From Bacteroidota bacterium (GTDB taxonomy: Bacteria > Bacteroidota > Bacteroidia > Chitinophagales > Chitinophagaceae): a DNA stretch of 64,000 nucleotides. How positions within the stretch are numbered: position 1 is the first letter of the stretch; every line of letters starts with the position of its first letter. Location of the stretch: assembly GCA_947460595.1 (NCBI GenBank), contig CANHGS010000011.1, positions 1 through 64,000 of the forward strand, in the 5' to 3' direction. Both the position numbers and the translations under genes were made by a program. Positions 26,734-36,463 of the stretch are shown piece after piece. The notes beneath the pieces are model-generated. The model was not told where the DNA came from. It ran no database searches and worked only from the letters and a program-made list of their open reading frames with translations.

Positions 26734-28539
26734 TTATTTGAAAGGTAAATACCAGTTTTTCCTATCCAGCAATTTTGTTCTTGCTGCCGCTGCACCAGGA
26801 TTACCGTCTTTGCTTAATTTATTAAAAACCGCATTAGCCAAAATAGCTGGGTCATTTCTCCTAATAGAGATACGAACCAGATCAGCCCAACGGTGACCTT
26901 CATAAGCCAGTTCCAATGCACTTTCATTTAAGAGAGCACTTTCAATAGACAAAGTACTATCTCCAACAATGGCTGCCGGATTCACCCTAGCACAACCACG
27001 AATCCCTGCGTTTCTATGCCAGTCTCCACGATATCTTGGCGTTTCACCATTCCTTGCGTCAAAATTATAAGGATAGGGTTCACTCAATGTGTTCATGATA
27101 GTTGTCACATCTCTACCGGTAACGCCTGGTGTTGGATCATAGGTGGTGCTGATACCTTGGTTTAACAATGCCGCTGCTAATTTTCTTTTACCATCTCTAT
27201 TAGCCGCTTCTGCAAAATGCAGGTGTACATTAGACACCCTATTCAAGAACCACTGTCCGGGTTTTTGTAAAGGGTTTGTTGGAATAAAACTGCTTGCGTC
27301 TAAATAATTGTAGAGGTATTTCACAATCACGGGTTGACCATTCAAGGTTCTGTATGTAAAATTACCACGTGCGTCAAAAGGAAATCCATTGGCTTGGGTT
27401 TGGCTATTCCATTTATCCATGGCTTCTTTAGATGGCTTTAGTAAATAAGATCCACCAGAATTAGAGAACATATTGACAAAGGGATTCTCTGGAGCAAAAT
27501 TGCTGTTGAAGGGCAATACCCATAACCACTGTTGCATCCACAAATTGTCTTGACCACGCGCAAACATAGAACGCCATCCCTGTGTATTGTTATCAATCAG
27601 AGAACCTTGGTCAGCTTCTTTAAAACGAATATAACCCACACATAAATCTCTATTATCGGCTACAGAAGCAAATGCCTGTCTAGATTGCTGGTAGTATTGG
27701 TCGCCACCAATGGTGTACAAACCATTGGCATTGTCTGCATCATAACCATTTAATACGGGTTCCATAATGCTTCTATAATAAGTGGCTGCTTTATTGTAAT
27801 TGCCCTTCCACAAATTCAAATCACCCAGCAGGGCAAATTTGTCAATGAAGAACCTACGAGTATTGGAACCGTCCACATTGGTTACCAAACCAGTATTGAT
27901 GGATGCACCCATGGGATAGGGTCTAGTATAAGGCAGGGTGCTGGTAAAATTAACCAAGCTGTCTAGCAATTGGTCAAATGTAACAACGGGATAATTGGCT
28001 ACGTCTTTGGCAGAAGCCAGGGTTTCTAAAGAATTGGTTACATAACGCACTTGGTCTCCCCAGTGAATGCCTAATTGTAAATAGATCCAAGAACGGAGTG
28101 CTCCAATATCGGAATAACGCTGGTCAAATTCACCTTGCTTAATCTTGTTGTCGGCCAACATGATTTTTAGGTTTTTCAACACGTCATTACAACTATTGAT
28201 GACCGTATAAAAAGGCGTTGGGTCCGCATAAGGATTGTTGGCAGTTACGGTATGTTGGTTAATCTCGCGCATAAAAGCATCTGCATTATCCGTCACCTGC
28301 ATCAAGTCTGCGCGCAATTCATTGAGAACAATGTATTGTTTGGCAAGACCCATGAACTTTCCATAAACCCCAATGATGGCTGCATCCGCGTCATAAATGT
28401 CGCGATACACTTGACCGGTAGTCAAAAACGTTTCAGGTTGTTTATCCAAAACCTTTTTGCAAGAGCTGATTCCCAGACCTAGGCCTACCAGGACCATTGC
28501 CGATACAAAGAATTTCTTTTTTATACTAATTGATTTCAT
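26734..28539 (-). CDS. SusD/RagB family outer-membrane lipoprotein (second pair)
   Basis: 601 residues. The lipobox ends at Cys27 (G-I-S-S-C) followed by Lys-Lys. The mature protein starts with the usual L-D-K-Q-P-E-T segment and ends with SusD-type blocks (E-L-A-Y-E-G-H-R-W-A-D-L-V-R near 555, then Y-L-P-F). SusD proteins form the lid of the SusC barrel and capture the ligand at the cell surface. It is 27 bases downstream of its SusC partner and is the last gene of the operon. The ligand cannot be deduced. Confidence 0.92.
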   Translation of the reverse strand: MKSISIKKKFFVSAMVLVGLGLGISSCKKVLDKQPETFLTTGQVYRDIYDADAAIIGVYGKFMGLAKQYIVLNELRADLMQVTDNADAFMREINQHTVTANNPYADPTPFYTVINSCNDVLKNLKIMLADNKIKQGEFDQRYSDIGALRSWIYLQLGIHWGDQVRYVTNSLETLASAKDVANYPVVTFDQLLDSLVNFTSTLPYTRPYPMGASINTGLVTNVDGSNTRRFFIDKFALLGDLNLWKGNYNKAATYYRSIMEPVLNGYDADNANGLYTIGGDQYYQQSRQAFASVADNRDLCVGYIRFKEADQGSLIDNNTQGWRSMFARGQDNLWMQQWLWVLPFNSNFAPENPFVNMFSNSGGSYLLKPSKEAMDKWNSQTQANGFPFDARGNFTYRTLNGQPVIVKYLYNYLDASSFIPTNPLQKPGQWFLNRVSNVHLHFAEAANRDGKRKLAAALLNQGISTTYDPTPGVTGRDVTTIMNTLSEPYPYNFDARNGETPRYRGDWHRNAGIRGCARVNPAAIVGDSTLSIESALLNESALELAYEGHRWADLVRISIRRNDPAILANAVFNKLSKDGNPGAAAARTKLLDRKNWYLPFK

Positions 28540-28566
28540 AATTGAAAATCCCTTTTAAATACTTGA

Positions 28567-31500
28567 TTAAAGTCCAATCCTGATTCCGCCAACAATTGAT
28601 TTAGAAATGGGTTCTAAGCCCATGTCAACACCTCTTGCAAATACCGACTCAGCGCTATAGAACTCAGGATCATATCCTAGGTACTTAGTGAAAGTGAGTA
28701 AGTTATTACCCGTTGCATAAAAGCTAATGTATTTGATCAAATTGGTTGCTTTCAGTGGTAAATGATAGTTCAGTGTTACCGCTTTCATACGGAAGAAAGA
28801 ACCGTCTTCAATCCATCTGTCAGAGAAAGCAGCATTGCCCATGGGGTCTCCCCAAGTTGCTTTGGGCATATTGGTCATTTGACCCTGTGCCCTCCAACGG
28901 TTGTTCACGCTCAATAATTGATTTTCCATACCTGACTGAGATTCCAAAGCTTCTCTAACACCGTTGAAAACTTGGTTGCCAGAACTGAAAGTGAATAAGA
29001 AATCAAGGGTAAATGACTTCCAGCTAATTTTAGAAGTCACCGCTCCAGTATAATCTGGATTGGGGTTACCAATATTTTGTCTGTCGCGGTCATCAATAAT
29101 CCTGTCTCCATTGGTATCTATATATCGCAGATCACCTGCTTGGTAGGGAGCATAAGTACCGTTGGGTAATAGTTTGAATAAGTTAGCGGCCGTTGCTTCC
29201 GCATCAGTAGAAAACACCCCATTTGATTTTAGACCATAGAATACTGCTGGACCAACACCACCCACTCTTGATAATAAGCTAGCACCACCATAATTGGTAA
29301 TGATATCCTGTGGCAATGCTGTAAGCGTTCCTTTGTACTTCATCAATACTAGACCAAGATCCCATTTGAATTGACGTTGGTTAATAAGCCTAGCGTTTAC
29401 GCTAAAATCAAATCCCGTGTTTTTCATAGCACCGGTATTAGAAATAGCATATAAATAACCAGAGGCGGTTGGTAGGTTCTCATAAGACAACATCTTGTTG
29501 GTCTTATTACTGAAATAGTCAAATGAGAAAGTCAAGCGCTCATTGAACAATGAAAGGTCTGCACCAATATTAAAGCGAGTGCCTGTTTCCCATTGCAATT
29601 GTGGATTGGCAACATTACCCCTAACCAAACCCTGCATACCCAATAGGTTTTGAGAAACATAAGCTTGTTTGGAAGTATAGTTACCCAAATCATCGTTACC
29701 GGTTTTTCCAAAGCTAGCGCGCAATTTCAACAGGTCTAGGTTTTTAGCACCTGCCAAGAATTTTTCAGAAGACACCAACCATCCTGTAGAAACAGAAGGA
29801 AGTACTGCAAAACTATTACCACCTAATTTAATCCCTTCTTGTGCGTCTTGACCAAACCTAGAAGATCCGTCAACCGCCATATTATAAGAAAGGAACCATT
29901 TGTTGTTATAAGTATAGTTAGCACTCAAGTAATAGTTTACCCATGCAGACTTACCAATATCTCCACCTACTTTACGCAAGGTATTCACACCGGTTCCCAC
30001 ACTGATAAAATCATCTGTGGCAGAGTTATATCCAATTTGTAGATCCTGCTCATTAGTAGCATTCATATAACGCAGACCGGTTTTTAGTTGGAACTGATGA
30101 AAAGGATTGAATTTTTTATTGTATTCCAAAAAGGTTTCGTTGTAGAGATTGCTAATGCGTTTTACATTACCAGCCAATCTGCTATCTGCTACTGCATTGG
30201 GCAAACTATCGTTGGCAACCCCTTTTCTAGGAACAAAACGTTGTTCACGTGCTTTGTCAAAAGTGATTCCTATAATAGTACCCAGATTTACCGTACTAGA
30301 TAATTTATAATTAAAACCAATGGTTCCAAAAAAGCGATAGGCTTTGCTGCTGTTAAACATGTTTTCAATAACAGCAACCGGATTACTAATTCCAAATATG
30401 TCTGTGTCTGCTCTGTTGGGAGAAATATTTCCAACATTATCCACTTCATTGGTATTTAGAAAAGGGGCTTTTGTCTGTGCCAAATACAAAGGATTAGTTT
30501 TAGCAGCGAGCCCCTGATCTTTAATCAAATGGTCATAATAAGTAAAAGAGAAATTAGTAGCTGCGGTTAATCTACTGCTAATATTCAAATCACCATTAAA
30601 GCGCACATTGTACTTGGTCATTTTTGTATTATCGGTTACACCATTGTTATTACCATAACCCAGTGAAAGGGCGTATTTGGCAATATTATCTCCACCCGAT
30701 ACTTTCAAATAATAATTGGTAGAAGCGCTATTGGACAATACTTGATCCTGCCAATTGGTTTGATTGTGGTAACGATAATAATCAGGGTTGCTGATATTAT
30801 CATTCATAAAAGGCTGGGCCTGAATCTGAGCAGTGGTCATGCCCCTTGTGCGCAATAAATCATTTATGTAAACGCGATAGTCAGCAGCCTCCATCACGGG
30901 TAGATTTTTAGGCGCTTGGTTAACCCCGCCAAAAACACCAAAGTCAATTTTAGTGGCCTGGTCTTTAGCGTGAATAGTAGTAATATTTATAACCCCATTG
31001 GCACCCTTTGTTCCGTAAGTAGAAGATCCGTCCTTGATGATGGTTACATTCTCTATGTCTTTGGGATCAATCATGGCCAATGCATTGGTATAGTGATTAC
31101 CAATCACAGAACTACCATAATCACCAATATCATAAATGGCTCCATCCACTACCACCAGCGGTTGGTTATTGGTATACATGGAATTCAACCCCCTGATATT
31201 CAAATAAGCACCTGCATTGGGTGTACCAGAACGCATGGTTCCATTTAAACCTGCAGCCCTGCCTTGTAAATATCCGTCTGTGGTCTCATTGGTTCTACCC
31301 CAGTTGCCGTTAGCGTTAATACTATTAACCGCCAAACCTGTTTGAGTTCCACGTTTATCACCTGCAGGCAATTTAACTTGGTCGTAGATAGAGTTAAAAC
31401 TTTCTTCAAAGAGTGCAACAGTTATATCTGTTCTACCTCTTAATGCCGTTTCCTTGGTTTGAAAACCTTCTCCACTGAATATGATGGTAGCAGATTTACC

Positions 31501-31743
31501 CGGTACTCTAATTTTAAACTTGCCCTTATCATCGGTTAGTGCTGCAGAAAAACCTTCCACAGAAACGCTAATGGCACTAAGGGGCTTGCCTGTGGCAGCG
31601 TCCTTTACCAAACCGCTAACCGTTTGGGCTTCTGCTGTCTTTTTTGTTGGAGCATTGTTTGCTTTTTGAGCCAACAACTGGTTATTGGTTAAACCAGCCG
31701 TAGCCAAAAGAAAGCAGGTTACTATGTTAATGGATACTCGCAT
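28567..31743 (-). CDS. SusC/RagA family TonB-dependent receptor (second pair)
   Basis: 1058 residues. A signal peptide is followed by a carboxypeptidase-regulatory-like beta domain (about 40-115, V-S-G-L-V-K-D then G-K-P-L-S-A), the plug (Q-P-L-V-V-V-D-G near 195, I-I-K-D-G-S-S-T-Y-G-T-K-G-A-N-G-V-I near 240) and a C-terminal 22-strand-type barrel ending in a hydrophobic beta strand. There is no secretin/TonB N-terminal signalling domain, so control through an anti-sigma factor is unlikely. It lies 33 bases after a FAS1 gene and 27 before its SusD. Energy-dependent import of an unknown ligand across the outer membrane. Confidence 0.93.
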   Translation of the reverse strand: MRVSINIVTCFLLATAGLTNNQLLAQKANNAPTKKTAEAQTVSGLVKDAATGKPLSAISVSVEGFSAALTDDKGKFKIRVPGKSATIIFSGEGFQTKETALRGRTDITVALFEESFNSIYDQVKLPAGDKRGTQTGLAVNSINANGNWGRTNETTDGYLQGRAAGLNGTMRSGTPNAGAYLNIRGLNSMYTNNQPLVVVDGAIYDIGDYGSSVIGNHYTNALAMIDPKDIENVTIIKDGSSTYGTKGANGVINITTIHAKDQATKIDFGVFGGVNQAPKNLPVMEAADYRVYINDLLRTRGMTTAQIQAQPFMNDNISNPDYYRYHNQTNWQDQVLSNSASTNYYLKVSGGDNIAKYALSLGYGNNNGVTDNTKMTKYNVRFNGDLNISSRLTAATNFSFTYYDHLIKDQGLAAKTNPLYLAQTKAPFLNTNEVDNVGNISPNRADTDIFGISNPVAVIENMFNSSKAYRFFGTIGFNYKLSSTVNLGTIIGITFDKAREQRFVPRKGVANDSLPNAVADSRLAGNVKRISNLYNETFLEYNKKFNPFHQFQLKTGLRYMNATNEQDLQIGYNSATDDFISVGTGVNTLRKVGGDIGKSAWVNYYLSANYTYNNKWFLSYNMAVDGSSRFGQDAQEGIKLGGNSFAVLPSVSTGWLVSSEKFLAGAKNLDLLKLRASFGKTGNDDLGNYTSKQAYVSQNLLGMQGLVRGNVANPQLQWETGTRFNIGADLSLFNERLTFSFDYFSNKTNKMLSYENLPTASGYLYAISNTGAMKNTGFDFSVNARLINQRQFKWDLGLVLMKYKGTLTALPQDIITNYGGASLLSRVGGVGPAVFYGLKSNGVFSTDAEATAANLFKLLPNGTYAPYQAGDLRYIDTNGDRIIDDRDRQNIGNPNPDYTGAVTSKISWKSFTLDFLFTFSSGNQVFNGVREALESQSGMENQLLSVNNRWRAQGQMTNMPKATWGDPMGNAAFSDRWIEDGSFFRMKAVTLNYHLPLKATNLIKYISFYATGNNLLTFTKYLGYDPEFYSAESVFARGVDMGLEPISKSIVGGIRIGL

Positions 31744-31776
31744 GATGGTCTATTATGCTATACGTTTATAGGATTG

Positions 31777-33225
31777 TTAGAAAGCCGGAACCAATTTGAT
31801 ATAATCTAATGCAATGGATACACTACCTCCTGAACTAGAAGAAGTGTTGGCACCAATTAAATACAAATCCAAATTCTTATACCTAGGAACAGTGAACTGA
31901 CCCAAAGAAACTTCCGTATAGTTTTGATAAGGCACGGTTATATAAGCAAAGTTTCCTACGGTATTGGTACTATCAACTGCCAAACGTTGGGTCCAAAGCG
32001 GTGTGGTTTGCACGTCGTTCACGGCTACCCAGAAAGCGTTGTAGCGCATGCTATTTACATTTCTAGCCAAATAGCGCACCCAATAACTGGCAAAACTGTA
32101 GTTCTGCATTAGGATATCTTTAAAGTTTTGACCAGTTCCAGGATTCAACCTATTTCTAAATAATAACTGCGCTGTTCTGTCTGCAGCAAAACCATTTGGG
32201 TTTTCCCCTTCAATAATAATGGGTGGAAACTTATTAGCCAAAGTAAAATTTACTTGACTCATGGTATGTACCCAACCATTGCTGGTTTTTATTGAACTCA
32301 AAATTTTTGTTTTATCAACAGGCACTTTTACGCCATATTGAGAAACCAGGGTATCGGGTAATTGAGCGGCGGCATAAGAACCTTTAACCGCCAGGTCTTT
32401 TACCAACCAGCTACCAGCCAAATTATTGGTAGTGTCAACGGATGTGGTTTTAAACCATGGAGTTAGTTTGGAATTTTCTGCTGCAAAAGATGCGTCATTC
32501 AAAATAATGAAAGTGTATTCACCGCTTTCGTCTGACACATTCATCACGTTATCCAGAAAACGATTCCTAGTGCTAAGACCTGTACCTGGTTTATAAACGG
32601 GTTGACCTGTATTTGGATCAACGCCTGTTTGAGTAGCAGAAGCAGAATCAAAATAGGTATAGTTTAAAGAAAGGAAAAAGTTCTTGCTGCTTGTAAAACC
32701 TGTGCTATTGAGCAACCACTGCCAGCAATTGTCTTTTACGGGAACAAACTTGTCCATCAAATTGTACAAACCATTGCTGCAATACTTATTAGACTTCACT
32801 ATAGAAGCAGAGTCCAATTGCAGATTATTTAGGTTGGTAAATTTTCCATTCAACATGGGAACACGTTGAATACCGGCAATACCAGAAGTGATGCTACCAT
32901 TGGTAATATGGTTACCAACAAAAGACTTCAACAAATTGGTATCTGCTAACACATTGGCGGGCAGGGACGCAATGGCACTGTTATTGGGAACCCAAACGGT
33001 ATATGACTTGGAGCCCTCTAACACTTTATCATATCCAGTCTTTGTTAACAGCGTTACAAATTGAGCCGCTTCCGGATCTGCCTTGATGGCGGTGATCAGG
33101 TTCATACCCAAATTGGGGTCCGTACTGTCATTATGGTCTTTCCATCCTTTCTTGCAGGCCGCAAAAGCCAGAACAAGACCCAGGGCAATGACAATTGATA
33201 ATCTACTATTTTTCACAAGCAACAT
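31777..33225 (-). CDS. FAS1 (fasciclin) domain lipoprotein with jelly-roll-like C-terminus
   Basis: 482 residues. The lipobox ends at Cys24 (A-F-A-A-C) followed by Lys-Lys. One FAS1 domain is clear at about 38-165 (Y-T-V-W-V-P-N-N-S-A-I near 73); the region 170-340 looks like a second, diverged FAS1 unit (Y-T-F-I-I-L-N-D-A-S-F). The last ~130 residues are beta-rich and end in L-D-Y-I-K-L-V-P, a pattern like the final strand of galactose-binding or CBM-type jelly rolls; the neighbouring FAS1 protein ends similarly. FAS1 domains mediate adhesion or ligand binding. Probably surface-exposed and co-transcribed with the SusC/SusD genes. Confidence 0.82.
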   Translation of the reverse strand: MLLVKNSRLSIVIALGLVLAFAACKKGWKDHNDSTDPNLGMNLITAIKADPEAAQFVTLLTKTGYDKVLEGSKSYTVWVPNNSAIASLPANVLADTNLLKSFVGNHITNGSITSGIAGIQRVPMLNGKFTNLNNLQLDSASIVKSNKYCSNGLYNLMDKFVPVKDNCWQWLLNSTGFTSSKNFFLSLNYTYFDSASATQTGVDPNTGQPVYKPGTGLSTRNRFLDNVMNVSDESGEYTFIILNDASFAAENSKLTPWFKTTSVDTTNNLAGSWLVKDLAVKGSYAAAQLPDTLVSQYGVKVPVDKTKILSSIKTSNGWVHTMSQVNFTLANKFPPIIIEGENPNGFAADRTAQLLFRNRLNPGTGQNFKDILMQNYSFASYWVRYLARNVNSMRYNAFWVAVNDVQTTPLWTQRLAVDSTNTVGNFAYITVPYQNYTEVSLGQFTVPRYKNLDLYLIGANTSSSSGGSVSIALDYIKLVPAF

Positions 33226-33252
33226 CTTTTATGTTTAAAATCTCTTTGGCGA

Positions 33253-34920
33253 TTATGGTAAAATGGTACCGTCCCTACCATACAATGGTCTTTGTTGGTC
33301 TTGGTCTACTGGTATAAATTGAACAAAATCTACCGTACTGGTATTGGCTGCTCCCGATCCTTGGTCTTTTACGCAAGTGAAACGGAGTAAATGCCTATCT
33401 GTAGTAGCTACATCAACAATACCCGCAAACATGGCATAGTTGTTACTGGTGGTTACAACGGTATAACGTTTGTATCCGGTTGCTTCTAATGCTGCTCCTG
33501 CCAATGCGCCATTTAGGGCTGTTGTTAAGTCAATTAATTTAGAAGTTGGGGTTCCGTCAAAAGACAGTTGAATGAATTGACCCACACTGGCCCTTCTAAA
33601 GCATACCCAAACCTTGTATTTTCCTTTTACTATTAATGGTGTTTTGAACTCTATCCAGTTGTTTGCTGCTGCATTACCAAAACGCATGTTAAAGTCAAAA
33701 TGGTCATCCCACCAATAGAAGTTACCCGTTGTAGCTGGTTCTGAAGTATACTGCGGTGTACTATTCACGTTTTGCCAAGTCACGTCTTTTAACTGACCCA
33801 AGGCAAAAGTTTGAGACTTACCAACTTTTCTATAAATAGAAGTAAGTTTAATGATTTCTGGTTGGGCCGCAATGTCAAAGTCTACACGAAAAGGGTCTCT
33901 TTTCTTGAGCAAGAGTTGTCCATTCAAATTGTGCAACACACCATTGGTTGCAGGAATATCGCTGGTTGCCCTATTTATAAGAATACCACTTTCAAACACA
34001 TTGTTGAATGTGGCTTGGTTGAGCAATACTTTTTGACCATCTAACAATTGGGTAACAACTTGTTGTGGCGCGTAGGTATTATGAGAAGTAAAGGAAACAA
34101 TATCAGCAATGTACTTGATATCGAATAATAGGTGATAAGCAATGTATAGGTTCAAACTATCAGTGGCCAATTTAGGATTACCCGTATTACTGTACTTAGC
34201 TTTGAAAGAAGCATAGTTTGGAAAGCCTGCTATTTTTAATACCGAGTCTGATTCTAATAAGAATGTTCTCCACCTTCGGGTAGTATCTGCAGTGACAATG
34301 GTATTCAAACTATCGTACCAGCCGGTTTCTTTTAATGCCTGAGAGATAATGCTATACTTGGCATTTCCTTCAATTTGTTTGGCTAAGGTAAGTGTGGCAG
34401 GTTGTAATACACGATCAACCGTATGTACATAACCATTACCAGTAAGCATATTTAATTGAATAGCCAATGCTTGTCTATTTACCACAGTAGCGCCAGTTTC
34501 AGGAACAACCCCCGTTGTCAGAAATTGACCCTGCATAGTAGGAGCGTATAATTTACCGTCAGTAAAAGAAGTGGAACGTACGGTATCGCCAATAATATGC
34601 AAACGTAATAAGTCTTTTAAAACGTTAACGTCTACCTCATCCACAGAAGTTTTTCCAATCTCTTTTAAATAGATTTTGAAAGCATCATTGGTGGGAGCAA
34701 ATAAGGTATAGGTACCATAAGCGTTCAGGAATGGACTAATATTGGTTTTATCCAATGCCTTTACTAATTCTGAATACTGTTCTGGGCTTTTACGCAAGTA
34801 GTCAACAATATTCACATCCGTTGTAGTCAACAAGTCAAACTGTTGCTTTTTGCAAGCAAACAGACCCATCACCAGCAAACCGGCGCAGAGAGACCATTTT
34901 AATTGTTGTAATAATTTCAT
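33253..34920 (-). CDS. FAS1 (fasciclin) domain lipoprotein, two FAS1 units plus jelly-roll-like tail
   Basis: 555 residues. The lipobox ends at Cys23 (L-F-A-C) followed by Lys-Lys. FAS1 unit one covers about 35-175 (Y-T-L-F-A-P-T-N-D-A-F near 72 and G-Y-V-H-T-V-D-R-V-L near 161); a second, weaker unit covers about 185-345 (ends with G-V-L-H-N-L-N-G). The tail (about 390-545) contains Y-K-V-W-V-C-F-R-R near 445 and closes with V-D-F-V-Q-F-I-P, as in carbohydrate-binding jelly rolls. A ligand-binding surface protein is the best guess. Starts 27 bases before the next FAS1 gene and ends 17 after SusD. Confidence 0.82.
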   Translation of the reverse strand: MKLLQQLKWSLCAGLLVMGLFACKKQQFDLLTTTDVNIVDYLRKSPEQYSELVKALDKTNISPFLNAYGTYTLFAPTNDAFKIYLKEIGKTSVDEVDVNVLKDLLRLHIIGDTVRSTSFTDGKLYAPTMQGQFLTTGVVPETGATVVNRQALAIQLNMLTGNGYVHTVDRVLQPATLTLAKQIEGNAKYSIISQALKETGWYDSLNTIVTADTTRRWRTFLLESDSVLKIAGFPNYASFKAKYSNTGNPKLATDSLNLYIAYHLLFDIKYIADIVSFTSHNTYAPQQVVTQLLDGQKVLLNQATFNNVFESGILINRATSDIPATNGVLHNLNGQLLLKKRDPFRVDFDIAAQPEIIKLTSIYRKVGKSQTFALGQLKDVTWQNVNSTPQYTSEPATTGNFYWWDDHFDFNMRFGNAAANNWIEFKTPLIVKGKYKVWVCFRRASVGQFIQLSFDGTPTSKLIDLTTALNGALAGAALEATGYKRYTVVTTSNNYAMFAGIVDVATTDRHLLRFTCVKDQGSGAANTSTVDFVQFIPVDQDQQRPLYGRDGTILP

Positions 34921-34937
34921 GAGTGATTTTTTGACTA

Positions 34938-36443
34938 TTATTTATAAAAGGGGTTTTGAACTAAGTTAGGATCAAGCAAAATTTCATTAAAATAAATTGG
35001 AAAATAGTGGGCGTCTGGGTTTTGGTATTTATTAATGGCGCTTTGCTGTCTGGCTCCAGGAACAGACCTGGCTACCATGTTTAACAAAATGTCTTTGCGT
35101 TGATAATTATTGCGCTTTGCGTTACGCAACACATCATACCAACGCTTGCCTTCAAAAGATAATTCGCGAGCCCTTTCTGCCAAGATATAATCAGTCATAT
35201 CATTTTTATTAGTTGGGTCTGGATTGGTATTGGTAGCATCCAGCGCTGCTGCCCTTTTACGAACAGTGTTAATTAATTGAATGGCTTCTGCTCCCCTACC
35301 ACCAATTTGATTTAGCGCCTCTGCTTTCATTAATAAAATATCGGCATAACGGTAAACCATCCAATGTGCCCAAGAGGCATCTGCGGAACGAATAGAACCA
35401 GGGTTCACACCTAAGTATTTCCACAATGCATTATCGCTGGTTCTCACAGAACCCCATTCTCCCCTAATATCTTTCTTGGTATCATCTATAAAATCAATGG
35501 TGTAAACCTGTTCCATTACATAGGGGCTTGCAAAAAATCTTGCCCTACTAGTAGTAAACATGCCATAAAAACTATTCAATTTTTGTTGGTCATATTGGAA
35601 TTCAAAAATGGATTCAGCAGAATTGCCTTTGTAATAAAGTGTATTGAACCAACCATCGTCACCCCTTACCAAACCAAATTGACCAGAGTTGATAATAAAG
35701 TCACAAGCATCCGCCGCTTCCTGGTATTTGTCTTGCCAGAGATACACATCGGCCAACATGGCTTTGACGGTATACTTGGTAATTCTTCCCTTATCAAGTG
35801 CAGCGTTACCATAAGTGAATACAGCATTACTGTCTGCGTATTTTAAATCGGCCACCACCTGTGCCATCACTTGCCCACCTGTAGACTTAGTTAAGAGTTC
35901 TAAATCAACGTCGCTAGAAGTAGATTTTAATTTTAGTGGCACATCACGGAAACTTCTGGCCAAATAGAAATACATCAATCCTCTTAAGGCTCTTACTTCT
36001 GCTAAATAGGCTTTTAGTTGTGTTTGTGTTAATGTGTTATCGTTTTCAATGACCCCAGGTGCAAAATCTATAACAGTATTGCAGTAGTTAATGGTTTTGT
36101 AAACGGCCGACCATTTGGTGATACTATTGGTGGGAAGTGTATTCACATACATCACGTCTAACTCATCATTGGTTACGCCAATTCCATTGGTAATCATGTC
36201 TCCTTTGAGTTCGCCCCAAAGAAAGAGATATTCACTTAAGGGTTTGTCTCCACCGTTAGGATCACCCAATAAAGAAGCATAGGCGCCAATAACGGCAGAC
36301 TGGATTTGTTCCTTTGTTTTCCAAAACTCTTGACGGGTAATTCCATCCTGCGGTTGAAGGGTCAGCCATTTTTTGCAGGAGCTGGAGAGTATGGAAAACA
36401 CCATCAGTACAACAACACCCAATATTAATTTTCTCTTGGTCAT
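34938..36443 (-). CDS. SusD/RagB family outer-membrane lipoprotein (first pair)
   Basis: 501 residues from the ATG at 36443; a TTG at 36458 is also open but adds nothing useful to the signal peptide. The lipobox ends at Cys23 followed by Lys-Lys-Trp-Leu and the common L-Q-P-Q-D-G start of SusD proteins. TPR-like helices follow, and the C-terminal block A-R-E-L-S-F-E-G-K-R-W-Y-D-V-L-R (near 430) is diagnostic. It pairs with the SusC gene 20 bases upstream. Shorter than the second SusD in this operon (601), so the two pairs are not recent duplicates. Confidence 0.93.
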   Translation of the reverse strand: MTKRKLILGVVVLMVFSILSSSCKKWLTLQPQDGITRQEFWKTKEQIQSAVIGAYASLLGDPNGGDKPLSEYLFLWGELKGDMITNGIGVTNDELDVMYVNTLPTNSITKWSAVYKTINYCNTVIDFAPGVIENDNTLTQTQLKAYLAEVRALRGLMYFYLARSFRDVPLKLKSTSSDVDLELLTKSTGGQVMAQVVADLKYADSNAVFTYGNAALDKGRITKYTVKAMLADVYLWQDKYQEAADACDFIINSGQFGLVRGDDGWFNTLYYKGNSAESIFEFQYDQQKLNSFYGMFTTSRARFFASPYVMEQVYTIDFIDDTKKDIRGEWGSVRTSDNALWKYLGVNPGSIRSADASWAHWMVYRYADILLMKAEALNQIGGRGAEAIQLINTVRKRAAALDATNTNPDPTNKNDMTDYILAERARELSFEGKRWYDVLRNAKRNNYQRKDILLNMVARSVPGARQQSAINKYQNPDAHYFPIYFNEILLDPNLVQNPFYK

Positions 36444-36463
36444 TTCTAGCGTTTTCAAATAGT

